Of a DNA stretch of 64,000 bases, positions 35,113-43,447 are shown piece by piece. Origin of the DNA: Phenylobacterium sp. (GTDB taxonomy: Bacteria > Pseudomonadota > Alphaproteobacteria > Caulobacterales > Caulobacteraceae); the NCBI RefSeq assembly GCF_016124325.1, contig NZ_WGNY01000014.1:62001-126000 (forward strand). Reading direction: 5' to 3'. A program made the position numbers and the translations under genes. The notes beneath the pieces were generated by a model that had not been told where the DNA came from, did not search any database, and saw nothing but the letters and a program-made list of their open reading frames with translations. How positions within the stretch are numbered: position 1 is the first letter of the stretch; every line of letters begins with the position of its first letter.

Positions 35113-36348
35113 ATGACCGACACCGCCGCCGCCGCCGCCTCTTCAGCCGCCCCCCCGCCGGGCCCGCTCTCCGATCTGGTGGTGATCGAGATGGGCACGC
35201 TCATCGCCGGACCGTTCTGCGGCCAGATCCTGGGCGACTTCGGCGCCGAGGTGATCAAGATCGAGGATCCCAAGACGGGCGACCCCATGCGCCAGTGGGG
35301 CCGCAGCCTGCCCAAGGGCCTGTCGCCCTGGTGGCCGGTGATCGGGCGCAACAAGAAGTCGGTGGGGCTGAACCTGCGCACCCCCGAGGGCCAGGCGCTG
35401 GCGCGCGAACTGATCGCCGGCGCCGACGTGCTGATCGAGAACTTCCGGCCGGGTGCGATGGAGAAGTGGGGCCTGGGCTACGAGGCGCTGGCCAAAGTCA
35501 ACCCGCGGCTGATCATGGCCCGGGTGTCCGGCTTCGGCCAGACGGGTCCCTATTCGCAGCGCGCCGGCTACGGCCTGATCGGCGAGGCCATGGGCGGCCT
35601 GCGCTATGTGACCGGCGAGCCCGACCGGCCGCCCGCGCGCGCCGGCATCTCCATCGGCGACAGCCTGGCGGCCATGCACGCGGTCATGGGGATCACCATG
35701 GCGCTGCACCATCGGGAGCGGACCGGCCTGGGCCAGGTGATCGATGCGGCCCTGTACGAGAGCGTGCTGGCGGTGATGGAGAACCTGATCACCGAGTACG
35801 ACCTGACCGACTATGTCCGCGAGCGGTCGGGCTCGATCCTGCCCGGCATCGCGCCCTCGAACGCCTACCCTTGCGCCAACGGCGAGATGATCCTGATCGG
35901 CGGCAACGGCGACAACGTCTACGCCCGGCTGACCGAGGCCATGGGCCGTCCCGACCTGAAGACCGACCCCAGGTTCGTCGATCACGCCAGCCGCGGCGCG
36001 AACCAGCAGGAACTGGACGGGATCATCGCCGACTGGACGGCGGGCTTCGCCCTGCCCGACCTGCTCAAGCTGCTGGAGGACAAGGGAATCCCGGCCAGCC
36101 GGGTCTACCGCGCCCCCGACATGCTGGAGGACCCGCAGTTCGCCGCCCGCGAGGCCATCGTCTCGGTGGAGCATCCGGTCTTCGGGCCGGTGCGGATGCA
36201 GAACGCCTTCCCGAAACTCTCGGCCACGCCCGGGCGCGTGCGCTGGCCCGGCCCGGCCCTCGGCGCCCATACCGACGAGGTGCTGGCCGCGCGCGCGGGA
36301 TGCTCGCCGGAGCGGCTCGAAGCCCTCAGGGCTCAGGGCGTCATCTGA
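35113..36348 (+). CDS. CaiB/BaiF family CoA transferase
   Basis: A 411-residue class III CoA transferase. The N-terminal Rossmann region is SDLVVIEMGTLIAGPFCGQILGDFGAEVIKIE. The catalytic Asp is in SIGDSLAAMHAVMGI. IENFRPGAMEKWGLGYE and VSGFGQTGPYS are signatures of the family. It transfers CoA between carboxylates; substrate unknown. ATG 35113 (MTDTAAAA) is chosen, with ATG 35101 also in frame; neither has a good ribosome-binding site. Divergent from one HWE kinase and convergent with the other. Confidence 0.9.
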   Translation: MTDTAAAAASSAAPPPGPLSDLVVIEMGTLIAGPFCGQILGDFGAEVIKIEDPKTGDPMRQWGRSLPKGLSPWWPVIGRNKKSVGLNLRTPEGQALARELIAGADVLIENFRPGAMEKWGLGYEALAKVNPRLIMARVSGFGQTGPYSQRAGYGLIGEAMGGLRYVTGEPDRPPARAGISIGDSLAAMHAVMGITMALHHRERTGLGQVIDAALYESVLAVMENLITEYDLTDYVRERSGSILPGIAPSNAYPCANGEMILIGGNGDNVYARLTEAMGRPDLKTDPRFVDHASRGANQQELDGIIADWTAGFALPDLLKLLEDKGIPASRVYRAPDMLEDPQFAAREAIVSVEHPVFGPVRMQNAFPKLSATPGRVRWPGPALGAHTDEVLAARAGCSPERLEALRAQGVI

Positions 36349-36361
36349 ACGGAACAAGACA

Positions 36362-36383
36362 GCCCGCGGCTCGCGCCGCGGGC
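36362..36383 (+). terminator. GC-rich hairpin after the CaiB-type gene
   Basis: Nine-bp perfect stem GCCCGCGGC / GCCGCGGGC with loop TCGC, 13 bases after the stop codon. No T-run follows. The rest of the 215-base gap to the next gene shows nothing I can assign. Confidence 0.55.
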
Positions 36384-36563
36384 GGTCCGTGGAAGTCGGG
36401 TCGCCTGTTTCCGGGCGAGGTCCCATAGCCGCCGGTCCGGCCCCCGCGAAACGCTACGCCGCGGGCCTTCGTGAGGCGGGGATAGAGGTTCCGGGCGGCT
36501 TTGCGGAGGCGGCGCCTTGTCCCAGCGCGATCTCGCCGCGCGGCAACGCGCCGCTTCGCGAGG

Positions 36564-37975
36564 TTAATTCGCCGCGAGCAGCTCGGCGACCGCGGCGGCC
36601 ACCTGGGTGACGTCGTAGGGCTTGCGGATCACGGGGGCGTCGAAGCCGCCCGGCGCGCCGCCGGTCTCGCCGTAGCCGGTGGCGAACACGAACGGCACCT
36701 TGCGCGCGGCCAGGGCCTCGGCCACCGGCGTCACCGAGCGGCCATTGAGGTTGGCGTCGAGCACGGCCGCGTCGATCGGGCGGTCCAGCAGCGCCAGCGC
36801 CTCCTCGAGTTCGTAGGCCGGCCCAATCACCGTCGCCCCGGCTTCGGACAGCGCCGTTTCCAGTTCGAGCGCCAGCAGGACCGCATCCTCGACGATCAAC
36901 ACCCTGGCCCCCTTCAGGCTGGGGCGCGTGCGTGTGACGTCCACCGTCTCGGTGACCCGGGCGGCGGGCGCCTCGGGCACGATGTCCGGGCGCTCGGCCA
37001 CGGCCGCGGCGCCGGCGCGGATCTTCGCCTGCACGCCGCCCGGCCGGAAATCGACCTTGGCGTGGCCGTTGAGCTCGCGTCCCGTCACCTGGGCCAGCAA
37101 GGTCGTGCCGAAGCCCTCGCGGATGGGCGCGCTGACGGTCGGCCCGCCGCTTTCGCTCCAGGTCAGTTCGAATCCGCCTTCGGGCGCGGATTTCCAGCGG
37201 ACGTCGACGCGCCCGGTGTCGGTGGAGAGCGCGCCGTACTTCACCGCGTTGGTGGCCAGTTCGTGCAGCGCCAGCGACAGCGCATTGGCCGCGCGGGGGG
37301 TCAGGAACAGCTCCGGCCCGTTCCAGCTCGTCTGGCCGGGGGCGATCGCGCCCAGTTCGGCCGTGGCCAGATGGTCGATGGCCGCGCCGCGCCAGCGGGC
37401 GGCCGTGAGCAGCTCGTTGGCCGAGGCCATCGCCTTGAGACGGCCGCTGAACGTGGCGAGGAAGGCGTCGAGCGAGGTGGTGCGCTTGGCCGTCTGCTGG
37501 GCGAGCGCCTGCACGGCGGCCAGCACGTTCTTCACCCGGTGGTCCAGTTCGGCCATCAGCTGCTGGCGCTGGTCCTCCTTGAGGTGGGCCTGGCTGGTGT
37601 CTTCGACGATGGCGAGGGTGCGCACGGCGTGGCCCTGCGCGTCGCGCTCGATCACGCCGGCCACGCGCAGCCAGACGGTGCGCTGGTCGTCGGGGCGGAT
37701 GTGGCGGAACCGGACGTCGTAGGTCTCGCCGTTCTGCAGGTCGCGGCGGCGCTGCGCGTCAAGGGCCTCGAGATCGTCGGGATGGGCGTATTTGTAGAAC
37801 GCCGTGCCGCCTTCCGCCGGGAACTCGCCGGACGGCAGTCCGGTGATGGCGGCCATCAGCGGACTGACGACGAAGACATCGCGCAGCAGGTCCCATTCGA
37901 ATGCGCCAAGACCGCCGCCTGAAGCGCGGCCTCCAGGCGCTTCCCGTCCAAAGCTAGGTCCGGCGTGCGCGTCAT
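36564..37975 (-). CDS. HWE histidine kinase-response regulator hybrid, apparent 1-nt frameshift
   Basis: A hybrid kinase with a PAS domain, an HWE phosphoacceptor (AELDHRVKNVLAAVQALAQQ), an ATPase domain (HELATNAVKYGALSTDTG), and a C-terminal receiver domain (ARVLIVEDAVLLALELE, phospho-Asp in AVLDANLNG, Lys in VIRKPYD). The natural start is ATG 37975: MTRTPDLALDGKRLEAALQA. After this the reading frame must shift by one base at about 37912-37918, where one G seems to be missing, to continue GGLGAFEWDLLRDVF. Without the shift this start ends at a stop 20 codons later. It may be a real mutation or a sequence error. Confidence 0.8.
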
Positions 37976-38136
37976 CGCGGCAAGATAGGAAATGCGGCCT
38001 GGTTGCGCGACGGTAAACGACGATTCGATCCTTCGGCTCCCGGCTATGCTTTGCGCGCCCCGAAGGAAGCCCTATGTTGGCCGCTTGAGGCTTGGCCTCG
38101 ATCTGGTTCAGTCCACCCACCGCTAGGAGAACTTGC

Positions 38137-38442
38137 ATGCCCGCCAAGGCTGTATCGGCGACGACCGAAGACGCGGCTATGGCGGCCGAAGACGCCGCCA
38201 AGCTGAAGGCCGACATCCAGAAGGCCGTGGCCGACGCGGTGAAGCGCGTCGAGGCCGCCGCCCAGCAGAGCCTCGAGCAGGTCCGCGCCCAGAGCCGCGT
38301 CTACGCCGACGCGGCCGGCGAACAGCTCGACGAGGCGGCCCGCGTCGCGAGCGAACAGATCCGGGCCCGCCCGCTCGCCGCCACGGGCGCCGCCCTTGGC
38401 GTGGGCGTGCTGATCGGCCTGCTGCTCGCGGCCCGCCGTTGA
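38137..38442 (+). CDS. DUF883 (ElaB/YqjD-like) membrane-anchored protein
   Basis: A 101-residue protein. It starts at ATG 38137 behind AGGAGA (38125-38130). Residues ~20-75 are a charged, Ala-rich amphipathic helix likely to form a coiled coil. A C-terminal segment ([23 protein letters not shown]) is a single membrane anchor. E. coli ElaB/YqjD proteins of this type bind ribosomes and the inner membrane in stationary phase; that role is inferred here. The next gene overlaps by 4 nt (TTGA). Confidence 0.85.
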   Translation: MPAKAVSATTEDAAMAAEDAAKLKADIQKAVADAVKRVEAAAQQSLEQVRAQSRVYADAAGEQLDEAARVASEQIRARPLAATGAALGVGVLIGLLLAARR

Positions 38443-38840
38443 TCGTCAGACGCGTCCTGAACCTCGCCGCCGCCGTCGCCGCGGTGGCTGCGGCCGCCGG
38501 CGTTTGCGTGGTGGCGGCGTCCTACGCCGTCTTCGCCCTGGCCCGGGTCTGGCTGGGTCCGGCGGGCGCGGCGGCCGTCGTGGCCGCCATCTTCGCCCTG
38601 ATCGCCGTGATCGTGGCCGCTGTCGCGGTCCGAGCCGCCTCGCCGAAGCCGCCGCCGAAGGGCGAGGAATCGCAGGTCGACAAGCTGATCGGCATGGCCA
38701 AGGAGCGTCCGTTCGCGGCCATGGCCGCCGCGGCGGTGGCGGCCGCCGCGGTCATTACGGTGTCGATCCGCAATCCCGGCGCGCTCACCACCATCCTCAG
38801 CGCGTTCGTGGCCGGCAACGCCGCCCGCCCCCGGAAATAG
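38439..38840 (+). CDS. YqjE/phage-holin-like (DUF1469) membrane protein
   Basis: A 133-residue protein starting at TTG 38439 overlapping the previous stop. It has two membrane helices near the N-terminus ([20 protein letters not shown] and [21 protein letters not shown]) and a third toward the C-terminus ([19 protein letters not shown]). Although such proteins are often named phage holin family, the pairing with a YqjD-like protein is the chromosomal yqjD-yqjE arrangement and no phage genes are near. Very Ala-rich; exact family assignment is moderate. Confidence 0.75.
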   Translation: MIVRRVLNLAAAVAAVAAAAGVCVVAASYAVFALARVWLGPAGAAAVVAAIFALIAVIVAAVAVRAASPKPPPKGEESQVDKLIGMAKERPFAAMAAAAVAAAAVITVSIRNPGALTTILSAFVAGNAARPRK

Positions 38841-38913
38841 CGCGGAACGCTACTCCAGCTTCCGACGTTGCCTTCTCCGCGGACGCGTCGGTCCGTATGC
38901 GAGGAGACCTATC

Positions 38914-39096
38914 ATGCTCGGCTGGGCCCTGACATTTCTGGTGGTGGCTCTGATCGCCGCCGTTCTCGGCTTCACGACGGTGGCCGGCGCCGCGATCGGC
39001 ATCGCCAAGATCCTGTTCTTCGTTTTCCTGATCCTGTTCCTGGTCTCGGTCGTCGCCCACATGGTCCGTGGCCGGCCGGGTTCCGGACCGCTCTAG
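38914..39096 (+). CDS. DUF1328 small membrane protein (YtjA-like)
   Basis: A 60-residue protein with two membrane helices ([19 protein letters not shown] and [20 protein letters not shown]) and a short basic tail. ATG 38914 follows GAGGAGA. DUF1328 proteins are widespread in proteobacteria and stress-induced in several. The gene ends in TAG that is part of the following inverted repeat. It lies 73 bases after the YqjE-like gene. Confidence 0.9.
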   Translation: MLGWALTFLVVALIAAVLGFTTVAGAAIGIAKILFFVFLILFLVSVVAHMVRGRPGSGPL

Positions 39097-39147
39097 AGCC
39101 CTTCTGATCCCCTCACGATGCCGCATCGTGAGGGGGAAGGCCTCTAG
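39091..39147. terminator. Bidirectional terminator that supplies both stop codons
   Basis: An inverted element, CTCTAGAGCCC...GGCCTCTAG at its ends, with a perfect 12-bp inner stem CCCCTCACGATG / CATCGTGAGGGG and loop CCG. The TAG at 39094-39096 is the stop codon of the DUF1328 gene. The CTA at 39144-39146 is the stop of the convergent metallophosphoesterase gene. Shape and position fit a shared terminator. Confidence 0.7.
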
Positions 39148-39938
39148 CCCGGTGAGGACCTCGGGCGCCGGTCGAGCGCCCAGGTCCGCCAGGGCTCCAT
39201 GTGCGAGCCCGTCCACCCCAGCGCCGTGACCCGGAACACCGCGTCGTCCACCTCGATCACATTGAAGCCCGGCGGCGCGCCGCGTTCGCGCACCGACAGC
39301 GTGCCCGCGCCCACCGCATAGGTGCGCTCGTCGCCGAACGGATAGGGCCGGGCGAAGGGCGCATGGACATGGCCGGACAGCACCAGGTCCACTTCGCCGT
39401 CGGCGAATCGCCGGGCCGCCCGTTCGCCGCCCCAGACCCGCGCGGTCATGGGGCCGCCCAGCATCTCGATCAGAGGGTGGTGGGCCACCACGATCCGCAC
39501 CAGGTCGTCAGGCTGGAACCATCGAGCGGCCTCCTTGGCCTGCCGCCCGGCGATCTGGCCCTTCGACCAGTTCAGACGCGGCTGCGCGCCCCGCGCGGTG
39601 TTGACGCCGCGCGCCGCTACGCCGCCGGCGCGCCAGCCCTGCGCCGGGGCGGGCCCGATGTGGCGCTCGTAGCGGCGGAAGGGCGCGGCGATCCGCTCGG
39701 CCCAGGCGAGGTAGGGGGCGTCGTGGTTGCCGGGCGTCACCAGAGTGGGGGCCGTCAGCGCCGCCAGCCACTCCGCCGCCGCCTCGAATTCGTTCACCTC
39801 GCCGAACCGGGTCAGGTCGCCCGACACCACGATCAGGTCGAAGGCGTGCTCGCGCAGCCAGTCCGTCGCCCCCGCCAGCGCCGGCTCGTGCTGGTCGCCG
39901 AAGTGGATGTCGGACAGGTGCGCGATGATGCGTTTCAC
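39144..39938 (-). CDS. Calcineurin-like metallophosphoesterase
   Basis: A 264-residue cytoplasmic phosphoesterase with all five metal motifs in order: HLSDIHFGD, SGDLTRFGE, PGNHD, VAHHPL and SGHVHAP. The start is GTG 39938, overlapping the lipid kinase stop as GTGA. The spacing of motifs resembles cyclic-nucleotide phosphodiesterases of the CpdA group. Coupling to a lipid kinase gene suggests lipid or phospho-ester metabolism, but the substrate is unknown. Confidence 0.9.
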   Translation of the reverse strand: MKRIIAHLSDIHFGDQHEPALAGATDWLREHAFDLIVVSGDLTRFGEVNEFEAAAEWLAALTAPTLVTPGNHDAPYLAWAERIAAPFRRYERHIGPAPAQGWRAGGVAARGVNTARGAQPRLNWSKGQIAGRQAKEAARWFQPDDLVRIVVAHHPLIEMLGGPMTARVWGGERAARRFADGEVDLVLSGHVHAPFARPYPFGDERTYAVGAGTLSVRERGAPPGFNVIEVDDAVFRVTALGWTGSHMEPWRTWALDRRPRSSPG

Positions 39939-40996
39939 GGGGCGCGCGCCCTCAGTTGCGCAATGAATCCCGCCTTCGGCTTGGGCGGCGCGATTACCCG
40001 GCACACCGCCGGCTCGAACCGCGCCTCGGTGAGCTGGGACAGCCGCACCAGCTCGCCGTCCACCAGGGCCGGGGCCCCGCCGTCGGCCCAGATGTTGGCC
40101 ACCTGGCAGGCGCGGCCCTCCACCGCCGGGTCCATGCGCCAGTCGCCGACCAGGGCCGCGGCGCCCAGCCGCAGCGCCTCGCCCGCGCCGTGGATGTTCA
40201 GGGCCTCGGCCTCCAGCGCCTGGGCGGTGTCGTCCATCACACGCGAGGCGGTCGGACACATCAGGATCAGGGCCTCGGTTTCGCTGCGCGGCCCGCCGTC
40301 CAGGCTGTAGCGCAGCCGGCCGGCGAAGCTCTTGTCGAGGGCCGCCAGCGCGTGCGCCAGGGCCTCGCGCGCCTTGCCCTCCCGCGCCGCTTCCCGCGCC
40401 GGGGCCCACAGCGCCGGCGCCCCCACGATAGCGGCCACCAGGAAGCGTCGGCCGTCGATGTCGCCGCCCGCCAGCGTCTTCTCCGTTCCGTGCTCCAGCG
40501 TCTCGCGCAGCGCCTCGGCCCAGGGGCGCGCGCCATAGATGGCGTGCGGCAGCATGTTCATGGTCCCGCCGGCCAGCGGCGCGATCGGCGGGCCGTCCAT
40601 GCCGGCCATCTCGGCCGCCGCGCGCGCGGTGCCGTCGCCGGCCAGCACCACCAGCAGGTCGGGGGCGGCGTCGATCGCGGCCTTGAGCGCGCCCTCCACG
40701 TCCTTGGGCGCGCAGGCGGATATGCGGACCTCCGCGCCGGACTTGGCCAGCAGCGTCTTCAGGACGTCGGGCGCGTCGCGGGCCACGCCGCCGGCGGCGG
40801 TGTTCACCACGGCTTCGATACGGGACAGGCGCGGCCGGGTCGCGGCGGGCGGGGAATTTTCGGGGTCGGACGGCGACGGCAGGGGGAGGATCCTGTCAGG
40901 GCGATGGCGGGTTGCGGCGCGCAGTATCGGGGCGCCGGCGGCGCGGGCCAAGGGCGGAACGGCGCGGCGGAGGGCGGGTTCCCCCGAACTACCCAA
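39935..40996 (-). CDS. Diacylglycerol kinase family lipid kinase
   Basis: A kinase of the DAGK catalytic (YegS/BmrU) type. The nucleotide site is VVLAGDGTARAAAEM and PLAGGTMNMLPHAIYG, where DAGK usually has GGDGT and GTxN. The core begins at RIEAVVNTAAGG. The only usual start upstream is TTG 40996, which adds a low-complexity Pro/Arg segment of about 58 residues; the true start may be closer to the core. It probably phosphorylates diacylglycerol or a related lipid. Coupled to the metallophosphoesterase by a 4-nt overlap. Confidence 0.82.
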   Translation of the reverse strand: MGSSGEPALRRAVPPLARAAGAPILRAATRHRPDRILPLPSPSDPENSPPAATRPRLSRIEAVVNTAAGGVARDAPDVLKTLLAKSGAEVRISACAPKDVEGALKAAIDAAPDLLVVLAGDGTARAAAEMAGMDGPPIAPLAGGTMNMLPHAIYGARPWAEALRETLEHGTEKTLAGGDIDGRRFLVAAIVGAPALWAPAREAAREGKAREALAHALAALDKSFAGRLRYSLDGGPRSETEALILMCPTASRVMDDTAQALEAEALNIHGAGEALRLGAAALVGDWRMDPAVEGRACQVANIWADGGAPALVDGELVRLSQLTEARFEPAVCRVIAPPKPKAGFIAQLRARAP

Positions 40997-41010
40997 AATG
41001 AGAACAAAAG

Positions 41011-41373
41011 ATGAACAATCTGTCGCTTCCGGCGCGGCGACCTGCTTTCATGCGGCCGCGAGGCTCTTCCATGCGCACCATACCCTTCAACAAGCTGGCC
41101 GTGATCGGCGACCATCCCCGCTGGCCCGGCTGCCGCCTGATGCTGACCTGCGCCGCCTGCGGCTGGACCAAGGGCTACAACCCCGCCCGGGTGCTGGCCC
41201 GCCTGCAGGAGCTGCGCGCCGGCGGCTACACCACCCCGCTCGACCAGGTGGCCCGCCGCGTCCAGTGGCCTTGCCCCGGCTGCCACCGCCTGCACTGGCG
41301 CGTGGCCTTCGCCCTGCCCGACAACCCCGACCCCCGCGAGACGCGACGGCTGGCGGGGCGGTATCGGAACTGA
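41011..41373 (+). CDS. Zinc-ribbon hypothetical protein
   Basis: Up to 120 residues, basic. It has two CxxC knuckles (CAACGW and CPGCHRLHW) 44 residues apart, which suggest one structural zinc. Between them is a helical arm (NPARVLARLQELRAGGYTT). ATG 41011 is the longest start; ATG 41071 (MRTIPFNKLAVIGDHP) is a good alternative because the conserved-looking part begins there. Function unknown; a nucleic-acid-binding role is only a guess. Divergent from the lipid kinase by 14 bases. Confidence 0.7.
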   Translation: MNNLSLPARRPAFMRPRGSSMRTIPFNKLAVIGDHPRWPGCRLMLTCAACGWTKGYNPARVLARLQELRAGGYTTPLDQVARRVQWPCPGCHRLHWRVAFALPDNPDPRETRRLAGRYRN

Positions 41374-41377
41374 GATC

Positions 41378-41767
41378 ATGGATGCGCCGGCCGAAACCCG
41401 GGACCTCGCGCGCCGCCTCCGGCGAAACATGAGCCTGCCGGAGGTGTTGCTCTGGCGCGCGCTCAAGGGACGTCGACTCGCTGGCCTCGGTTTTCGTCGT
41501 CAGCACCCGATCGGGACCTATGTCCTCGACTTCTACTGTGCTGAACATCGCCTCTGCGTCGAGGTCGACGGGCGCGACCACGATGTCGGCGGACGTCCGG
41601 CACGCGACCGGCTCCGCGATGAGTGGCTTGCGGCCAAGGGAATCCGCACGCTGCGCCTGCCCGCGCGCATCATCCTGCAAGAGGTCGATGATGCGGCCCG
41701 AACGATCCTCGCCTTCCTTCGCGAGGCGGATGCTCCCCCTTCGGGGGAGCTGTCGCGAAGCGACTGA
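41378..41767 (+). CDS. DUF559 domain-containing protein (Vsr/PD-(D/E)XK-like)
   Basis: A 129-residue protein starting four bases after the zinc-ribbon gene. The DUF559 core runs RDLARRLRRNMSLPEVLLWRALKGRR, GFRRQHPIGTYVLDFYC, LCVEVDGRDH and DEWLAAKGIRTLRLPA. This is the very-short-patch-repair/PD-(D/E)XK nuclease fold, but activity in stand-alone DUF559 proteins is mostly unproven. The last ten codons (PPSGELSRSD) and the stop are encoded by a dispersed repeat, so the natural C-terminus has been altered. Confidence 0.85.
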   Translation: MDAPAETRDLARRLRRNMSLPEVLLWRALKGRRLAGLGFRRQHPIGTYVLDFYCAEHRLCVEVDGRDHDVGGRPARDRLRDEWLAAKGIRTLRLPARIILQEVDDAARTILAFLREADAPPSGELSRSD

Positions 41768-41851
41768 GGGGGTCATCAGCGACCTCGCAACGGCGATTTC
41801 TGAGCGGACCTCCTCCGGCCCTCCGGGCCACCTCCTCCAATGGAGGAGGAT
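41731..41851. repeat. CTCCCCCTTCGGGGGAG-type repeat
   Basis: Starts within the DUF559 gene with hairpin CTCCCCCTTCGGGGGAG and CGCGAAGCG. It ends CCTCCTCCAATGGAGGAGG before the alanine dehydrogenase gene, with an inner CCGGCCCTCCGGG hairpin. An inverted relative lies at 44381-44488 with the same inner segments. It is about 120 bp. Confidence 0.65.
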
Positions 41852-41938
41852 CGGACTTCGCATCATCCCCTTGACCCGGCAACGCTGTTCCCCCACACCG
41901 CCACAAGCCCGCAATATCCGCCCCTGAAGGAGCCGCTC

Positions 41939-43051
41939 ATGCGCGTCGGTGTGCCTCGCGAGATCAAGCCGGACGAATATCGTGTCGGCCTCACCCCCAC
42001 CGCCGTGCGCGAGTACGTGACCCACGGCCACGAGGTGGTGGTCGAGACCGGCGCCGGCGACGGCGCGGGCTATCCCGACGCGGCCTATGTCCGGGCCGGC
42101 GCGACGATCCTCCCCGACGCCGAGGCGGTATTCCGCGAGGCCAGGATGATCGTGAAGGTGAAGGAGCCCCAGGCGGTGGAGTGGGCGCGGCTGACCCCCG
42201 ACCACATCCTCTTCACCTACCTGCACCTGGCGCCCGATCCGGCCCAGACCGAGGGCCTGGTCCAGTCGGGCTGCGCGGCGATCGCCTACGAGACCGTCAC
42301 CGACGCCAACGGCGGCCTGCCGCTGCTGGCGCCCATGTCGGAGGTGGCCGGCCGCATCGCCGTCTTCTCGGCCGGCGAGACCCTGCTGAAGCACAACGGC
42401 GGCATGGGCCTCCTGATCTCCGGCGTGCCCGGCGTGCCGCCCGCGCGCGTCTGCATCCTGGGCGGCGGGGTGGTGGGCGCCAACGCCGCGGTGATGGCCG
42501 CCGGCCTCGGCGCCGAGGTGGTGATCCTGGAACGCTCGATCCCGCGCATGCGCTACGTCGACGACATCTTCGCCGGCCGCGTGATCACCCGCTATTCCAC
42601 CATCGACGCGGTGGAGGAGGAGATCCTCAAGGCCGACGTGGTGATCGGCGCGGTGCTGACCGCCGGCGCCGCCGCGCCCAAGCTGGTGCGCAAGGAGCAC
42701 CTGTCGCAGATGAAGCCGGGCTCGGTGCTGGTGGACGTCTCCATCGACCAGGGTGGCTGCTTCGAGACCAGCAAGCCCACCACCCACAAGAACCCGACCT
42801 ATACGATCGACGGCGTGGTCCACTACTGCGTGGCCAACATGCCGGGCGCCGCGCCGCGCACCTCGTCGGAAGCGCTGGTCCATGCCACCCTGCCGTTCGG
42901 CTTGCAGCTCGCCGACAAGGGCTTGGACGCGCTGAAGACCAACAAGCACCTGGCCAAGGGCCTCAACGTGCTGGCCGGCGAACTGACCCACCCCGCCGTC
43001 GCCGCCGCCTTCGGCAAGCCCTTCGTCGACCCTTACGGCGTCTGGGCGTAG
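41939..43051 (+). CDS. ald: Alanine dehydrogenase
   Basis: A 370-residue NAD-dependent enzyme interconverting L-alanine and pyruvate plus ammonia. [20 protein letters not shown] at the start, the KVKEP lysine, LFTYLHLA catalytic His, the NAD loop [12 protein letters not shown], and [14 protein letters not shown] are family marks. Start ATG 41939 has AAGGAG six bases upstream. It is of full length. A repeat precedes it and a repeat cluster follows. Confidence 0.96.
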   Translation: MRVGVPREIKPDEYRVGLTPTAVREYVTHGHEVVVETGAGDGAGYPDAAYVRAGATILPDAEAVFREARMIVKVKEPQAVEWARLTPDHILFTYLHLAPDPAQTEGLVQSGCAAIAYETVTDANGGLPLLAPMSEVAGRIAVFSAGETLLKHNGGMGLLISGVPGVPPARVCILGGGVVGANAAVMAAGLGAEVVILERSIPRMRYVDDIFAGRVITRYSTIDAVEEEILKADVVIGAVLTAGAAAPKLVRKEHLSQMKPGSVLVDVSIDQGGCFETSKPTTHKNPTYTIDGVVHYCVANMPGAAPRTSSEALVHATLPFGLQLADKGLDALKTNKHLAKGLNVLAGELTHPAVAAAFGKPFVDPYGVWA

Positions 43052-43053
43052 GG

Positions 43054-43081
43054 ACCACGAAAGGCGCGAAAAACGCGAAAG
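43054..43081 (+). repeat. ACCACGAAAGGCGCGAAA-type short repeat
   Basis: A GAAA-phased short repeat starting ACCACGAAAGGCGCGAA three bases after the ald stop. Two reverse-oriented relatives occur at 43363-43393 and 43427-43447. Confidence 0.6.
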
Positions 43082-43128
43082 AAATCAGAGCGCGGAGCGC
43101 TCGGCCCCCTCTCGCGGTTCAGGTTGGC

Positions 43129-43305
43129 GACTTGGTCAACCAGCCCTGTCGTCATCGCCCGGCTTGTCCGGGCGACCCATGAACAGGGGCGTCGGCCGGT
43201 TTGGCGCCGCCGCCGCGTCCTGGCTTGCCCGCGTGGTGTTCATGGATGGCCCGGACAAGCTGGGCCATGACGATCTATAATGTTTTCAGTCTGTTGATCG
43301 GGACC
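43129..43305. repeat. MITE-like palindromic element, copy 5 (inverted)
   Basis: An element of 177 bp in the opposite orientation to copies 1, 3 and 4. Its right part, read on the minus strand, starts GGTCCCGATCAACAGACTG and runs to the TCATGGCCCAGC arm. The left end GACTTGGTCAA is the inverted counterpart. The core is about 43150-43270. Confidence 0.78.
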
Positions 43306-43362
43306 TGAATCCGAGCCGGAAGCTCGACCCCGCCTTCGCGACGCCGGGCGGGGGCCGCCGGC

Positions 43363-43447
43363 CTTCAGTGTTTTCCGTGTCTTCTGTGGTTCCAAAAACA
43401 CGACCCCGGCCCCCCAACGAGGCGCGCTTCGTGTCTTTCGTGGTTCC
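43363..43447 (-). repeat. Two reverse copies of the ACCACGAAAGACACGAAG repeat
   Basis: Read on the minus strand, GGAACCACGAAAGACACGAA (43447-43428) and GGAACCACAGAAGACACGG (43393-43375) are two related units about 33 bases apart. With the forward copy at 43054 and the MITE-like copy they account for most of the 468-base gap between ald and the hydrolase gene. Confidence 0.6.

Noticed and set aside
38439..38840. Prophage remnant suggested by a holin-like protein
   Set aside because: The partner is a YqjD-like gene, a chromosomal pair; there is no endolysin, capsid, integrase or attachment site.
41378..41767. A restriction-modification or mobile nuclease system based on the DUF559 protein
   Set aside because: There is no methyltransferase or other partner gene, and DUF559 proteins are common single chromosomal genes.
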